Shown here: piece by piece, positions 51,777-59,212 of the stretch
Position numbering within the stretch: the stretch's first letter is position 1
How the letters are laid out: the number at the start of each line of letters is the position of its first letter
NCBI RefSeq assembly: GCF_051262515.1
Contig: NZ_JBIMER010000012.1
Location: forward strand, 19,485 to 83,484
Source of the DNA: Arthrobacter_N sp051262515
GTDB taxonomy: Bacteria > Actinomycetota > Actinomycetes > Actinomycetales > Micrococcaceae
Direction: 5' to 3'
Length of the DNA stretch: 64,000 bases
Notes under the pieces: model-generated
Told to the model about the DNA's origin: nothing
The model's database searches: none
What the model saw: only the letters and a program-made list of their open reading frames with translations
Made by a program: the position numbers and the translations under genes

Positions 51777-52166
51777 TTAGTCGGCGACGTGGATGATCTG
51801 GATCAGGTTGCCGCAGGTGTCGTCGAGGACGGCCGTGGTCACCGGACCCATGGTGGAGGGTTCCTGAATGAAGTGGACGCCGAGGCCGCGCAGACGCTCG
51901 TACTCCTGCGGGACGTCCTCCACGGCGAACTGGGTGAAGGGGATGCGGTCACCGACGAGGGCGGCCTTGAAGGGACCGACGGCGGGGTGGCCGTCGGGTT
52001 CGAGCACCAGTTCGGTGCCGTCCGGGTCGCCAGGGGCGGTCACGGTCAGCCACCGCGGGCCGCCAAGCGGGACGTCGTGCTTCAGCTCGAACCCTAGCTT
52101 GCGCGTATAGAACTGGAGGGCCTTCTCCTGGTCGTCGACGAGCACGCTGGCCCATTGAATCCTCAT
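51777..52166 (-). CDS. VOC family protein
   Basis: A 129-residue VOC-domain protein. IQWASVLVDDQEKALQFYTRKLGFELKHDVP is the first half, and AVLDDTCGNLIQIIHVAD the last strand with the conserved acidic metal ligand replaced by the GNLIQI form. GDPDGTELVLEPDGHP lies in the middle. The ATG at 52166 has GAGGGAT upstream. It is similar to a decayed copy at 53544-53681. Confidence 0.8.
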   Translation of the reverse strand: MRIQWASVLVDDQEKALQFYTRKLGFELKHDVPLGGPRWLTVTAPGDPDGTELVLEPDGHPAVGPFKAALVGDRIPFTQFAVEDVPQEYERLRGLGVHFIQEPSTMGPVTTAVLDDTCGNLIQIIHVAD

Positions 52167-52210
52167 GCCGATCCCTCGTTTGCGTTGTGGACGTTCCAAG
52201 GCGTTGGCCG

Positions 52211-53425
52211 TCAGCTCATCTGCCTGCGGCCGGCACGAGCGGCGAAGGCGTCCAGGGCGGCCAGCATCTCGGATGCGCGCCAGAATCTGCCCTGCTTGTA
52301 CTTGTCGACGCCCACCACGATGCCGGCTTCCGCGAGACCGTCCATGGCACGCTTCATGCGCATGTATTCCAGACCCAGTTCCGCTTCAAGCACCGCGGCG
52401 TTGACCACTGGCCGGCTCTCCAGCAGTTCGAGAACCGGCCAGACGGCGGAGTCGGCGCGAGCTTTGATCTTCCCTCGCCAGGATTCGGCGATGGCCGTGA
52501 CATCCTCCGCCAACTGGGTGCCATTGCGTATCGCTCGAAACGACGCCTCGGCACACAGGGTGATGACCGGTTCCGGATCCCCTTCTCGGTAGGACCCGAG
52601 TGCGCGGTGGTAGCCCTCGACGTCGGACAGCAGACCGGCGGAGACCGGCGTGGAGACAGCGCGGGCAATCCCGTGGCCCTTGAGCATCGAGTGGATCAGC
52701 GCCCGGCCGGTACGGCCATTGCCATCCGTGAACGGATGGATGGTTTCGAACTGAGCGTGGGCGATGGCCGCCTGGACCATCGGAGGGATGTCGGAGCGCC
52801 TGGCGTAAGCCATCAGATCCTCCATCAGTCCCGGTATCCGCTCATGCACCGGCGGGATGAAGTCGGCGCCGAGGGGGCTGGCCATACTGGTGCCGATCCA
52901 CACCTGTTCCTGCCGCCAGATGCCGGCGGTTTCGGCGTCCCGAGTGCCTTCCATCAGCGCGCGGTGCATCCCCAGGATGCTGTTGGTATCCAGGACGTCG
53001 GCCGCGGCAAGCGCTGCCTCCATGGCCCTGACGTTGCGCACCACAAGCGTGGCGTTCAGCTTCGGCTCGACACCCAGTTCGGCTTCGCCCAAACTGCGGG
53101 CGTTGGTGGTGACATTTTCGATCTGCGAGGAAGCGATCGACTCCGTGCGCAGCATGATGGTCGCAAAGGGCCTGATCCGGTTGCCGAACCTCTCATCGAA
53201 TCGGCTGATCTCCCGGCTGGCCTCTTCGGCCAGTGAGGCGACGGATGACGACGGCGTGTACTCGACCTGCGCGATCCCCGACGGGACGAAGGCCTTGTAG
53301 GTCTGCCCGCGCATGCCCGAGATGTAGCGGCTGAGCCCGAGGTCGGAGGTGTTGCTGTTCCATACGACCTGCTCGGTAGTGGCTTCGGGCCATCGTTCGG
53401 CCCGTGGGGCTGGCTGCGAGGCCAT
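52211..53425 (-). CDS. Fic/DOC family AMP-transferase with C-terminal winged helix
   Basis: A 404-residue Fic protein. The catalytic loop HPFTDGNGRTGR begins at His230. An N-terminal inhibitory helix motif SSQIEN (residues 99-104, S/TxxxE-N type) marks it as a self-inhibited class II Fic. The C-terminal 70 residues (WPVLELLESRPVVNAAVLE, LGLEYMRMKRAMDGLAEAGIV) form a winged-helix domain as in many large Fic proteins. Such enzymes AMPylate protein targets, and winged-helix types can bind their own promoter. I chose the ATG at 53425; an upstream ATG at 53473 sits in the palindromic operator. Confidence 0.86.
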   Translation of the reverse strand: MASQPAPRAERWPEATTEQVVWNSNTSDLGLSRYISGMRGQTYKAFVPSGIAQVEYTPSSSVASLAEEASREISRFDERFGNRIRPFATIMLRTESIASSQIENVTTNARSLGEAELGVEPKLNATLVVRNVRAMEAALAAADVLDTNSILGMHRALMEGTRDAETAGIWRQEQVWIGTSMASPLGADFIPPVHERIPGLMEDLMAYARRSDIPPMVQAAIAHAQFETIHPFTDGNGRTGRALIHSMLKGHGIARAVSTPVSAGLLSDVEGYHRALGSYREGDPEPVITLCAEASFRAIRNGTQLAEDVTAIAESWRGKIKARADSAVWPVLELLESRPVVNAAVLEAELGLEYMRMKRAMDGLAEAGIVVGVDKYKQGRFWRASEMLAALDAFAARAGRRQMS

Positions 53426-53459
53426 GGAACCTGCTATCTGTACGCCGTCGGAATCGGTG

Positions 53460-53485
53460 CTTACAGATATCATACTATCTGTAAG
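53460..53485. promoter_or_regulatory. Palindromic operator of the fic gene
   Basis: CTTACAGATA and TATCTGTAAG, perfect 10-bp arms with a 6-bp spacer. On the minus strand the spacer region gives a TATGAT -10-like box. A third half-site (TATCTGTA) lies at 53434-53441 between the palindrome and the start codon. It could be bound by the Fic protein's own winged helix. Confidence 0.6.
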
Positions 53486-53543
53486 AATCCATGGGGAAGG
53501 CTTACGCTTATGGCTCCGCGCCGCGCGGTCCTCACGCTTCTCG

Positions 53544-53681
53544 CACCGCTGTTAAGGGGCCGACGGCGGGGCCGTCGGGTTCGAGAGTCGGTTCGGTGCC
53601 CTTCGGGTCACCAGGGTCGATCACGACAAACCGCCGCGCGTCGCCTATGGGGGCATCGTGCTTTAGCTCGAATCCGAGCTT
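53544..53681 (-). pseudogene. Fragment of a VOC gene (decayed paralogue)
   Basis: About 46 codons reading KLGFELKHDAPIGD, then VIDPGDPKGTEPTLEPDG and AVGPL. It aligns with residues 25-70 or so of the intact VOC protein at 51777-52166 (KLGFELKHDVPLGG, APGDPDGTELVLEPDG). Both ends are missing, so it is a relic of a duplicated or second VOC gene. Confidence 0.75.
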
Positions 53682-53703
53682 GCCTCATGCGCTCACTCGT
53701 TTG

Positions 53704-53750
53704 CGTGCTGGCGCGGTCCGCAGGAGAACACGACGGTCCGCGCCAGCACG
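53704..53750. terminator. Long-stem inverted repeat
   Basis: CGTGCTGGCGCGG and CCGCGCCAGCACG, perfect 13-bp arms with a 21-nt loop, between the truncated BVMO gene and the VOC relic. It is possibly a terminator for minus-strand transcription. The rest of 53751-53979 shows no gene I can support, although a short in-frame stretch ending at 53861 (GGPLFTIDFEELADP) looks coding-like and is unassigned. Confidence 0.45.
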
Positions 53751-53979
53751 TCGCATTTGTGACAAGGCATGAGGACTTCTTCGAGTTGCTGGGCCAACTG
53801 ACCCGTCGGTCCAGCCCGATCCAACCTGTCGGTGGCCGGGGTTACCCTGACAAGACATGGCTACAGGGCCGTCGAGGGATCCGCTAGCTCTTCAAAGTCA
53901 ATCGTGAACAGCGGTCCGCCGATGGTGCGGTCAGCGAATATGTGTCTGCGGAGATCGCACGTGCGCTCAGGGTCGGGAC

Positions 53980-55278
53980 CTACGCCAGCTGGAACCCGCG
54001 GTACTTGTCCGCCGCGATCTCGTCGCACTGCCGGCGGTACGAGCCGACGCCGCCGGCGTAGGGCATGAACACCCGCGGCTTGCCCGGCACGTTGGCGCCG
54101 AGGTACCAGGAGTTGGCCTGCTTCATCAGCGTCATGTCCGCGACCGTGTTGACATGCTCCACCCGCGCGTCCTCCGCCTCCAGGGCCGGCTCGGAGACCT
54201 CCAGCCCGTTGGCGCGCAGGTAGGCGATGTGCTCGTCGATCCACTCCACGTGCTGCTCGATGGACGTGACCATGTTGCTCAGCACGCTGGGGCTGCCCGG
54301 GCCGGTCACCGTGAACAGGTTCGGGAACCCGGCGACGGACAGCCCCAGGTACGAGCGCGCCCCCGACTCCCAGTGGTCGCGCAGGGACTCGCCGTCGCGG
54401 CCGCGGATGTCGATGTTCAGCAGCGCCCCGGTCATGGCGTCGAACCCGGTCGCGAAGACCACCGCGTCCAGTTCGTACTCGTCGCCCGACTCGGTTCGCA
54501 GTCCGGATTCGGTCAACGTGGCGATCGGCGCGGACTTCACGTCGACCAGATGCACGTTGTCCCGGTTGTAGGTGGCGTAGTAGTCGGTGTCCACGCAGAT
54601 CCGCTTGGTGCCCACCGGGTGGTCCCACGGCTTCAGCAGCTCGGCGGTCGCGGGGTCCTCCACGATCTCATCGATCTTCGTGCGGATGTACGCGGCCACG
54701 GTGTCGTTCGCCTCGCGGCTGATCGCGATGTCGGAAAAGCACTGCGCCAGCCGGAACCCACCGAGCGTCCAGTGCTCGTCGAACACCTGCCGGCGTGCCG
54801 CCTCGTCCACCCCGAGCGCGGACTCCAGGCTGGGCGAGAACGGCAGCCCGGTGGGGGAGTGCCGCGCGTCCTCCCGCAGCTGCGGGTACCGCGCCTTGAC
54901 GTCCGCCCACAGCTGCTGGTCCAGCGGCCCGTTTTTGGCGGGGACGCTGAAGTTGGACGTGCGCTGGAAGACGAACAGCTCCTTGGCCTGCTCGGCGATC
55001 TCCGGGATCGACTGGATCCCGGAGGACCCCGTGCCCACGACGCCCACGCGCTTCCCGGTGAAGTCGACCTCCCCGTGCGGCCACTGCCCCGTGTGGAAGA
55101 CCTCGCCAGCGAAGTCCTCCAGTCCCGGGAGGTCCGGCACCCGGCTGCTGGAGAGGCAGCCCGTCGCCATGATGCAGTAGCGCGCGGTCGTGACCTGGCC
55201 GCCGTCGGGCCCGGTGGAGGTGACGCGCCAGAGGCGCGCGTCGTCGTCGTACACCGCCGAGGCCACCGTGGTCTCCAG
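53980..55278 (-). pseudogene. Baeyer-Villiger/FMO-type monooxygenase lacking its N-terminal FAD domain
   Basis: About 430 residues of a class B flavin monooxygenase, from LETTVASAVYDDDARLW to the C-terminus. CIMATGCLSSSRVPDLPG, the BVMO fingerprint-like FHTGQWPHGEVDFTGKRVGVVGTGSSG with the NADPH Rossmann loop, and VVFATGFDAMTGALLNIDIRG are intact. The first 130 or so residues with the FAD-binding GxGxxG loop are absent. Instead the frame continues upstream, without a stop, into the RES toxin gene. The result is a 555-codon chimeric ORF (GTG at 55647) with no start of its own for the enzyme. Confidence 0.78.
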
Positions 55279-55952
55279 CCCGACGTCGCGCCGTCTCATC
55301 CAGAAGGCGTAGCAGTGCCTGTGTCCTTTGCCAGTGCTTCCGTGTTTGGAAGGGAACCGGATGCCCATGGGATAGGAGCCGTCTTCAAGCACCTGCTCGC
55401 GCACGTACGAAGCAAGCAGTGTCGTGGCCAGGCGGTCTCCGCTGGTGACTTCGGAGAGCGTGAGGGTCTCGGGGAGGACGCCGTCGTCATAGAGGTGGCA
55501 ACCGATGGACGCGTTCAGCGCGGCCAACGTGTCGGCGTGGGCGATATCGACCCACCATCCTCCCGCGAATTCCAGTTCATACAGTCGGCGGCCCTCGCGC
55601 CAATTCGCCGGAATCCACCCGGGACCATACCGGAATTGGCCGACCACTCTTCCTCAACGACGCGGCGCAGATCCGCGACCGCGATGCCCATGAACTCCGC
55701 TGTTTTGGCCAGGAATGCCCGATGCCGGTGTGTCATCCGCGCCCACGAGAGTGCCTCAACGAATGCAGTCTCCGCGTCGACGGCCATGTACACGGTCCGG
55801 CCGGGCGTGTCGTAGCGATACCAATCGGACCGGTCCTCGTCGAGGGAACCGCGCTCCTGCGGGTTCAATGGACCGTAGGACTCCTTGGCTACGCGGAAGG
55901 CCGTTGGGGACCCTTCGACCAGGGCCAGCCCGGTCCGTCCGCAGGTCCGCAT
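55279..55952 (-). pseudogene. RES-domain toxin, frameshifted and fused to the monooxygenase
   Basis: The RES (NAD+-consuming toxin) family sequence is split over two frames. The first frame starts with an ATG at 55952 overlapping the antitoxin stop (TGATG) and gives AFRVAKESYGPLNP, DWYRYDTPGRTVYMA and VEEEWSANSGMVPG. The second frame continues WIPANWREGRRLYELEF, GGWWVDIAHADTLAAL and GIRFPSKHGS..CYAFWMRRRDVGL. The switch needs one missing base near the CCCGGG at about 55618-55623. After WMRRRDVG the sequence becomes monooxygenase. The Arg, Tyr and Ser positions expected for NAD binding are distributed over both frames, so no active toxin is predicted. Confidence 0.78.
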
Positions 55953-56335
55953 CAACCGGAATGCCCGTCGTCGAGCATGGCCGCCGCCGCCGCCGCGACA
56001 TCCTTGAACCGATCCTCGCGGATGGCGTCAATGGGAGAGTCGTGGTCCAGCCACGGGTTGGCCCCGATGAACCACATGCGGGCCACGTGCTCGCCCTCCG
56101 CCTCGGCGACGAGACTCCATTGCGTGTAGGCGAACTGGAGACGCTTGACCGCGGAGGGCTTGGGGGTTGGGCCGTCCTGCTGCGCCCAGCCGTAGCTGAT
56201 CTTGCGATCCTTGCTTCCGGCAAGTGCGGCAACGAGCGTTGCTCCAAGGGCGGCGTTGAGCCGCCGAACAACCTCCCGGATGCCCAGGCGTGCGGTGCGC
56301 GCGTGCGCCGTCCCGCTAATGGTGGCAATACTCAT
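55952..56335 (-). CDS. Xre/MbcA/ParS-type antitoxin of a RES toxin-antitoxin pair
   Basis: A 127-residue antitoxin. The central helix-turn-helix (TLVAALAGSKDRKISYGWAQQDGPTPKPSAVKRL) and the C-terminal toxin-binding domain RMWFIGANPWLDHDSPIDAIREDRF, the DUF2384-like GxNPxL..xSPxxAI signature, are clear. The ATG at 56335 has GGAAGC upstream. The stop overlaps the toxin ATG. Such pairs are autoregulated; here the antitoxin looks intact while the toxin is broken. Confidence 0.84.
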   Translation of the reverse strand: MSIATISGTAHARTARLGIREVVRRLNAALGATLVAALAGSKDRKISYGWAQQDGPTPKPSAVKRLQFAYTQWSLVAEAEGEHVARMWFIGANPWLDHDSPIDAIREDRFKDVAAAAAAMLDDGHSG

Positions 56336-56738
56336 GGTCCGCAGCTTCCTTCCGACGACCGATCCAGCAGGGGACCGTTCTTAAAGCATGCTTCTAGTGC
56401 GCCCTTAAGCGACAACAAATCGCCTTCAAATCTGCTGATAGTAGCAAGTTGACGGCAGGATGCAGGGTAGTGCCCCGTATAGGGAAGAGGTGCCTGCGTG
56501 CCCGTAATTCATATGCGCCGTTATGGGCGTACCGGTTGCATGGTTCCCAGAGGTTGGGCTGCGGACGTCCTAAGTTCCTGGATAGGGTTTCGTGCGGGCG
56601 CAGCGAGGCGTCCGCGGCAGGTGGTCCGGCGAATGCCAGAGCCGGCCAGTGGCCGGCCTGGCAGTATGCGTGGCCGGTACGACCGCGTTCAAGCCCCACA
56701 CGGGTGTGTATTACTGCAGCTGAGGTATGCGTGTGAGC
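56336..56738. other. 403-bp region without a recognisable gene
   Basis: Slightly AT-richer than its surroundings near 56380-56460, which presumably holds the antitoxin promoter: TTAA-containing arms around a GCATGC core at 56381-56410 form a loose dyad. A short perfect hairpin, GCCGGCC-AGT-GGCCGGC, is at 56641-56657. No protein or RNA gene can be supported. Confidence 0.45.
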
Positions 56739-58214
56739 TCAACTGTTCGGAGACCTTGTCAGGTCTTCGGGCTCGGCGTCGTCCGAAGCGCTCCGGGCAG
56801 CGAGAGGAGGTATGGCGTCGTTCGCCAATACGTTCTGGCGGTGTGCGCGGTGTTTCAGAACGGGCCCACCGACGAGTTTGAAGACGATGGCGAGCGCAAT
56901 TGCCCCGAAAATCGATGCCGCGGCGGGGTCGGTGACGAAGATGTCCAGGCTGCCGCTGGAGATCAGCATCGACTGGCGGAAGGACTTTTCGAGGATCGGT
57001 CCGAGCACGAATGCCAGCACCAGTGGGCCGGGATCGAAACCGGTCTTGGTCATGATCCAACCGAGCACACCAAAAGCGAGGACAACCCACATGTCGAAGG
57101 AGCTGTTCCCGATCGAGTACACGCCGATCAGGACGATGAGGAGTGAGAAGGCGACGAGGATTCCCTGTCGGACACGGAGCATTTGGATGAAGACCCCGAC
57201 CAGCGGCACGTTGAGGATCAGCAGCATGAGGTTGCCGATGTACATCGAGGCGATGACGCCCCAGAACAGGCCTGCATGCTCGGTCATCAGTTGTGGTCCC
57301 GGCGTGATCCCGTGCATCAGGAGTGCCCCGAAGATCATGGCGAGCACCACGTTCGAGGGGATGCCGAGAACCAGAAGGGGGATAAAGGCCGACGTCGAGG
57401 ACGCGTTGTTGGCCGTCTCGGGGCCGGCAACGCCCTCGATGGCACCCTTGCCGAACCGGCTGGGGTCTTTTGCCCGACGCTTTTCCATGGCGTAGGAGGC
57501 CAGTGAGGAGATCACGCCACCACCACCTGGGAGGATGCCGATGAAGAAGCCTAGGACGGATCCGCGACCGATGGAACCGGCCGAGTCCTTCATGTCTTGG
57601 CGGGACGGCCAGATGTTTTTGATTTTTGCTTTGGCGATCTGGGCCTTCTCCGTCTGTTCCAGAGAGCGCAGCAGTTCGGCGACGCCGAACAGCCCCATAG
57701 CCACGGCGACGAAGTCCAAGCCGCCCAGCAACGGAACCTGGCCGAAGGTGAAGCGGGCCGAGCCGTCGATCGGGTCCTGCCCGACCGTGGAAAGGAGCAG
57801 TCCGACGCCGGCCATGCAGACACTTTTAATCGCCGATCCGGTCCCAAGGGACGTGACGAGGAACAGGCCTAGGATCATTAGTGCGACGAAGCCGGCCGGA
57901 CCCATGGACAGCGCGACATTAGCCAGGAAGGGAGCCATGAAGGTCAATCCGATGACGGCGACGGTCCCGCCGATGAATGAGCCGATGGCGGCGATGCCGA
58001 GGGCTGTGCCGGCGCGGCCCTGTTTGGTCATCTGGTAGCCGTCGAACGTGGTGACGACCGAGGCTGCTTCGCCGGGTAGGCGAAGCAGGACGGACGTGAT
58101 CGTGCCGCCGTACATCGATCCGTAGTAGATGCCGGCCAGCATGATGATCGATGCGGTCGGATCCATCGTGTAGGTGATGGGCAGCAGAAGCGCGATGGTC
58201 GGTCGACGAGTCAT
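56739..58214 (-). CDS. tctA: Tripartite tricarboxylate transporter permease TctA, 5'-truncated
   Basis: 491 codons of a TctA large permease. TIALLLPITYTMDPTASIIMLAGIYYGSMYGG, LPGEAASVVTTFDGYQM, GRAGTALGIAAIGSFIGG, FFIGILPGGGGVISS and GVAGPETANNASSTSAFIPLLVLGIPS are canonical. The family normally begins about 40-45 residues earlier with a helix and the GxxxGxLPGxGP loop before TIALLLP; here the frame starts MTRRPTIALLLP right at the junction with phtAb. TctB and TctC genes are absent. It is probably non-functional or at least lacks its first helix. The substrate may have been phthalate or a related dicarboxylate. Confidence 0.82.
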   Translation of the reverse strand: MTRRPTIALLLPITYTMDPTASIIMLAGIYYGSMYGGTITSVLLRLPGEAASVVTTFDGYQMTKQGRAGTALGIAAIGSFIGGTVAVIGLTFMAPFLANVALSMGPAGFVALMILGLFLVTSLGTGSAIKSVCMAGVGLLLSTVGQDPIDGSARFTFGQVPLLGGLDFVAVAMGLFGVAELLRSLEQTEKAQIAKAKIKNIWPSRQDMKDSAGSIGRGSVLGFFIGILPGGGGVISSLASYAMEKRRAKDPSRFGKGAIEGVAGPETANNASSTSAFIPLLVLGIPSNVVLAMIFGALLMHGITPGPQLMTEHAGLFWGVIASMYIGNLMLLILNVPLVGVFIQMLRVRQGILVAFSLLIVLIGVYSIGNSSFDMWVVLAFGVLGWIMTKTGFDPGPLVLAFVLGPILEKSFRQSMLISSGSLDIFVTDPAAASIFGAIALAIVFKLVGGPVLKHRAHRQNVLANDAIPPLAARSASDDAEPEDLTRSPNS

Positions 58215-58663
58215 ACCTCCTCGACGCGCAGAACTACGAAGAATGGCTTGCTCGGATAGCCGACGACGTGCACTATCTGATGCCGGTGCGGGTCACCACC
58301 GCCTTGGGTGCTGGCTATTCCACGTCGCCTGGCATGGCGCATCTTGATGAAAACAAGTATTCGCTCAGTCGGCGAGTGGCACGTTTCGCCACCGAGCACG
58401 CGTGGACGGAGGATCCGCCGTCGCGGCTCCGTCACTACGTCACCAATGTGCGAACGTTCCGGACCGACCGGCCGGAGGAAATAATCGTTGATTCAGCGGT
58501 ATTGCTCTTTCGTAGCCGTGGTGACGTCGGGGAAGCCGCAACAGTCTCGGCTGGACGGGAAGACCTGCTTCGCCGAACGGAGGCCGGCTGGCAGCTCGCT
58601 CGCCGGACCATCATGGTAGACGAATCCGTTATTCGGATGCAGAATCTGGCCATATTCCTATGA
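58202..58663 (+). pseudogene. phtAb: Ring-hydroxylating dioxygenase small subunit, 5'-truncated (PhtAb-like)
   Basis: A beta-subunit (NTF2-like fold) sequence from DESYLLDAQNYEEWLARIADDVHYLMPV to DESVIRMQNLAIFL, lacking the first 20-30 residues. Segments HAWTEDPPSRLRHYVTNVRTF and LLRRTEAGWQLARRTIMVDE are typical of the family. In the native frame no ATG precedes the homology; the first possible start is a GTG at 58268. The gene order that follows (small ORF, ferredoxin, reductase, aldolase-type decarboxylase, IclR) is that of the Arthrobacter phthalate pht operon as I recall it. The large subunit PhtAa and the dehydrogenase PhtB are missing. Confidence 0.78.
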
Positions 58664-58965
58664 AGCTTGAATGGGAAGGTGAAGAAGAGGATCGGCTGGC
58701 AGCCAACCGGGCGGCGGCCGAAAGAGCCCGGCTCGAGGCCCACGCGACCGGCACGCCGATCGTTATTGCCAACGAATTCTCCGAGGTTCGCGTCACTCGG
58801 GTCGAGACACGGAACGGGTCCCGACTGATGATCAAGTCCCCCCGCTCTGGCCAGTGGGTCACACTGTGCCCTTTGGAACTTGAAGCCCTGACGTGGCAGG
58901 GCCCGGCCACGTTTTCCGCCATGATCGGGCACCCTTTCGGCCCCCTGATCACGGACGACCAGTAA
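58660..58965 (+). CDS. Small conserved protein of aromatic dioxygenase operons
   Basis: A 101-residue protein whose ATG overlaps the phtAb stop (ATGA). A charged helical head (EGEEEDRLAANRAAAERARLEA) is followed by a beta-rich part: VIANEFSEVRVTRVETRNG, RLMIKSPRSGQWVTLCPLELEAL and TWQGPATFSAMI. I recall similar short proteins beside ring-hydroxylating dioxygenases, sometimes labelled dihydrodiol dehydrogenase without having a dehydrogenase fold. No catalytic motif is visible; an accessory role in the oxygenase is an inference. Confidence 0.62.
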   Translation: MKLEWEGEEEDRLAANRAAAERARLEAHATGTPIVIANEFSEVRVTRVETRNGSRLMIKSPRSGQWVTLCPLELEALTWQGPATFSAMIGHPFGPLITDDQ

Positions 58966-59014
58966 CCCGAACCCGGACGCCACAAGACCATTAACTTATG
59001 TAAAGGAGCCGACC

Positions 59015-59212
59015 GTGCCCGTCGTCAAAGCCGACCTGCAGGCCTGTCAAGGTTATGCCAACTGCGTTGTGGGAGCCACAGATTATTTCGACCTAGACGA
59101 TGACGGAATAGTCGTCGTACTTCGGACAGAGGTGCCCGAGGCTGACCGGCACAGGGTGACTGAAGCCGCACGTAGTTGCCCGGTGTCTGCGTTGGCGGTG
59201 GAGGAGGAATGA
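59015..59212 (+). CDS. phtAc: Ferredoxin of the phthalate dioxygenase system
   Basis: A 65-residue ferredoxin with Cys11, Cys17 and the Cys55-Pro pair (ACQGYANC, SCPVSAL), the spacing of [3Fe-4S] ferredoxins. It starts VVKADLQACQGYANC and has the family's YFDLDDDGIVVV hairpin. It carries electrons from the reductase to the oxygenase. The GTG at 59015 has AAAGGAG upstream; the stop overlaps the reductase start (ATGA). Confidence 0.86.
   Translation: MPVVKADLQACQGYANCVVGATDYFDLDDDGIVVVLRTEVPEADRHRVTEAARSCPVSALAVEEE

Noticed and set aside
53861..54628. 255-codon minus-strand frame overlapping the monooxygenase end
   Set aside because: Most of it is an out-of-frame shadow of the monooxygenase; only the last 25 or so codons look coding-like and no family could be named.
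56641..56657. Short GCCGGCC hairpin as a small RNA
   Set aside because: It is too short and lacks a T-tract or promoter; such GC palindromes are expected by chance at this base composition.
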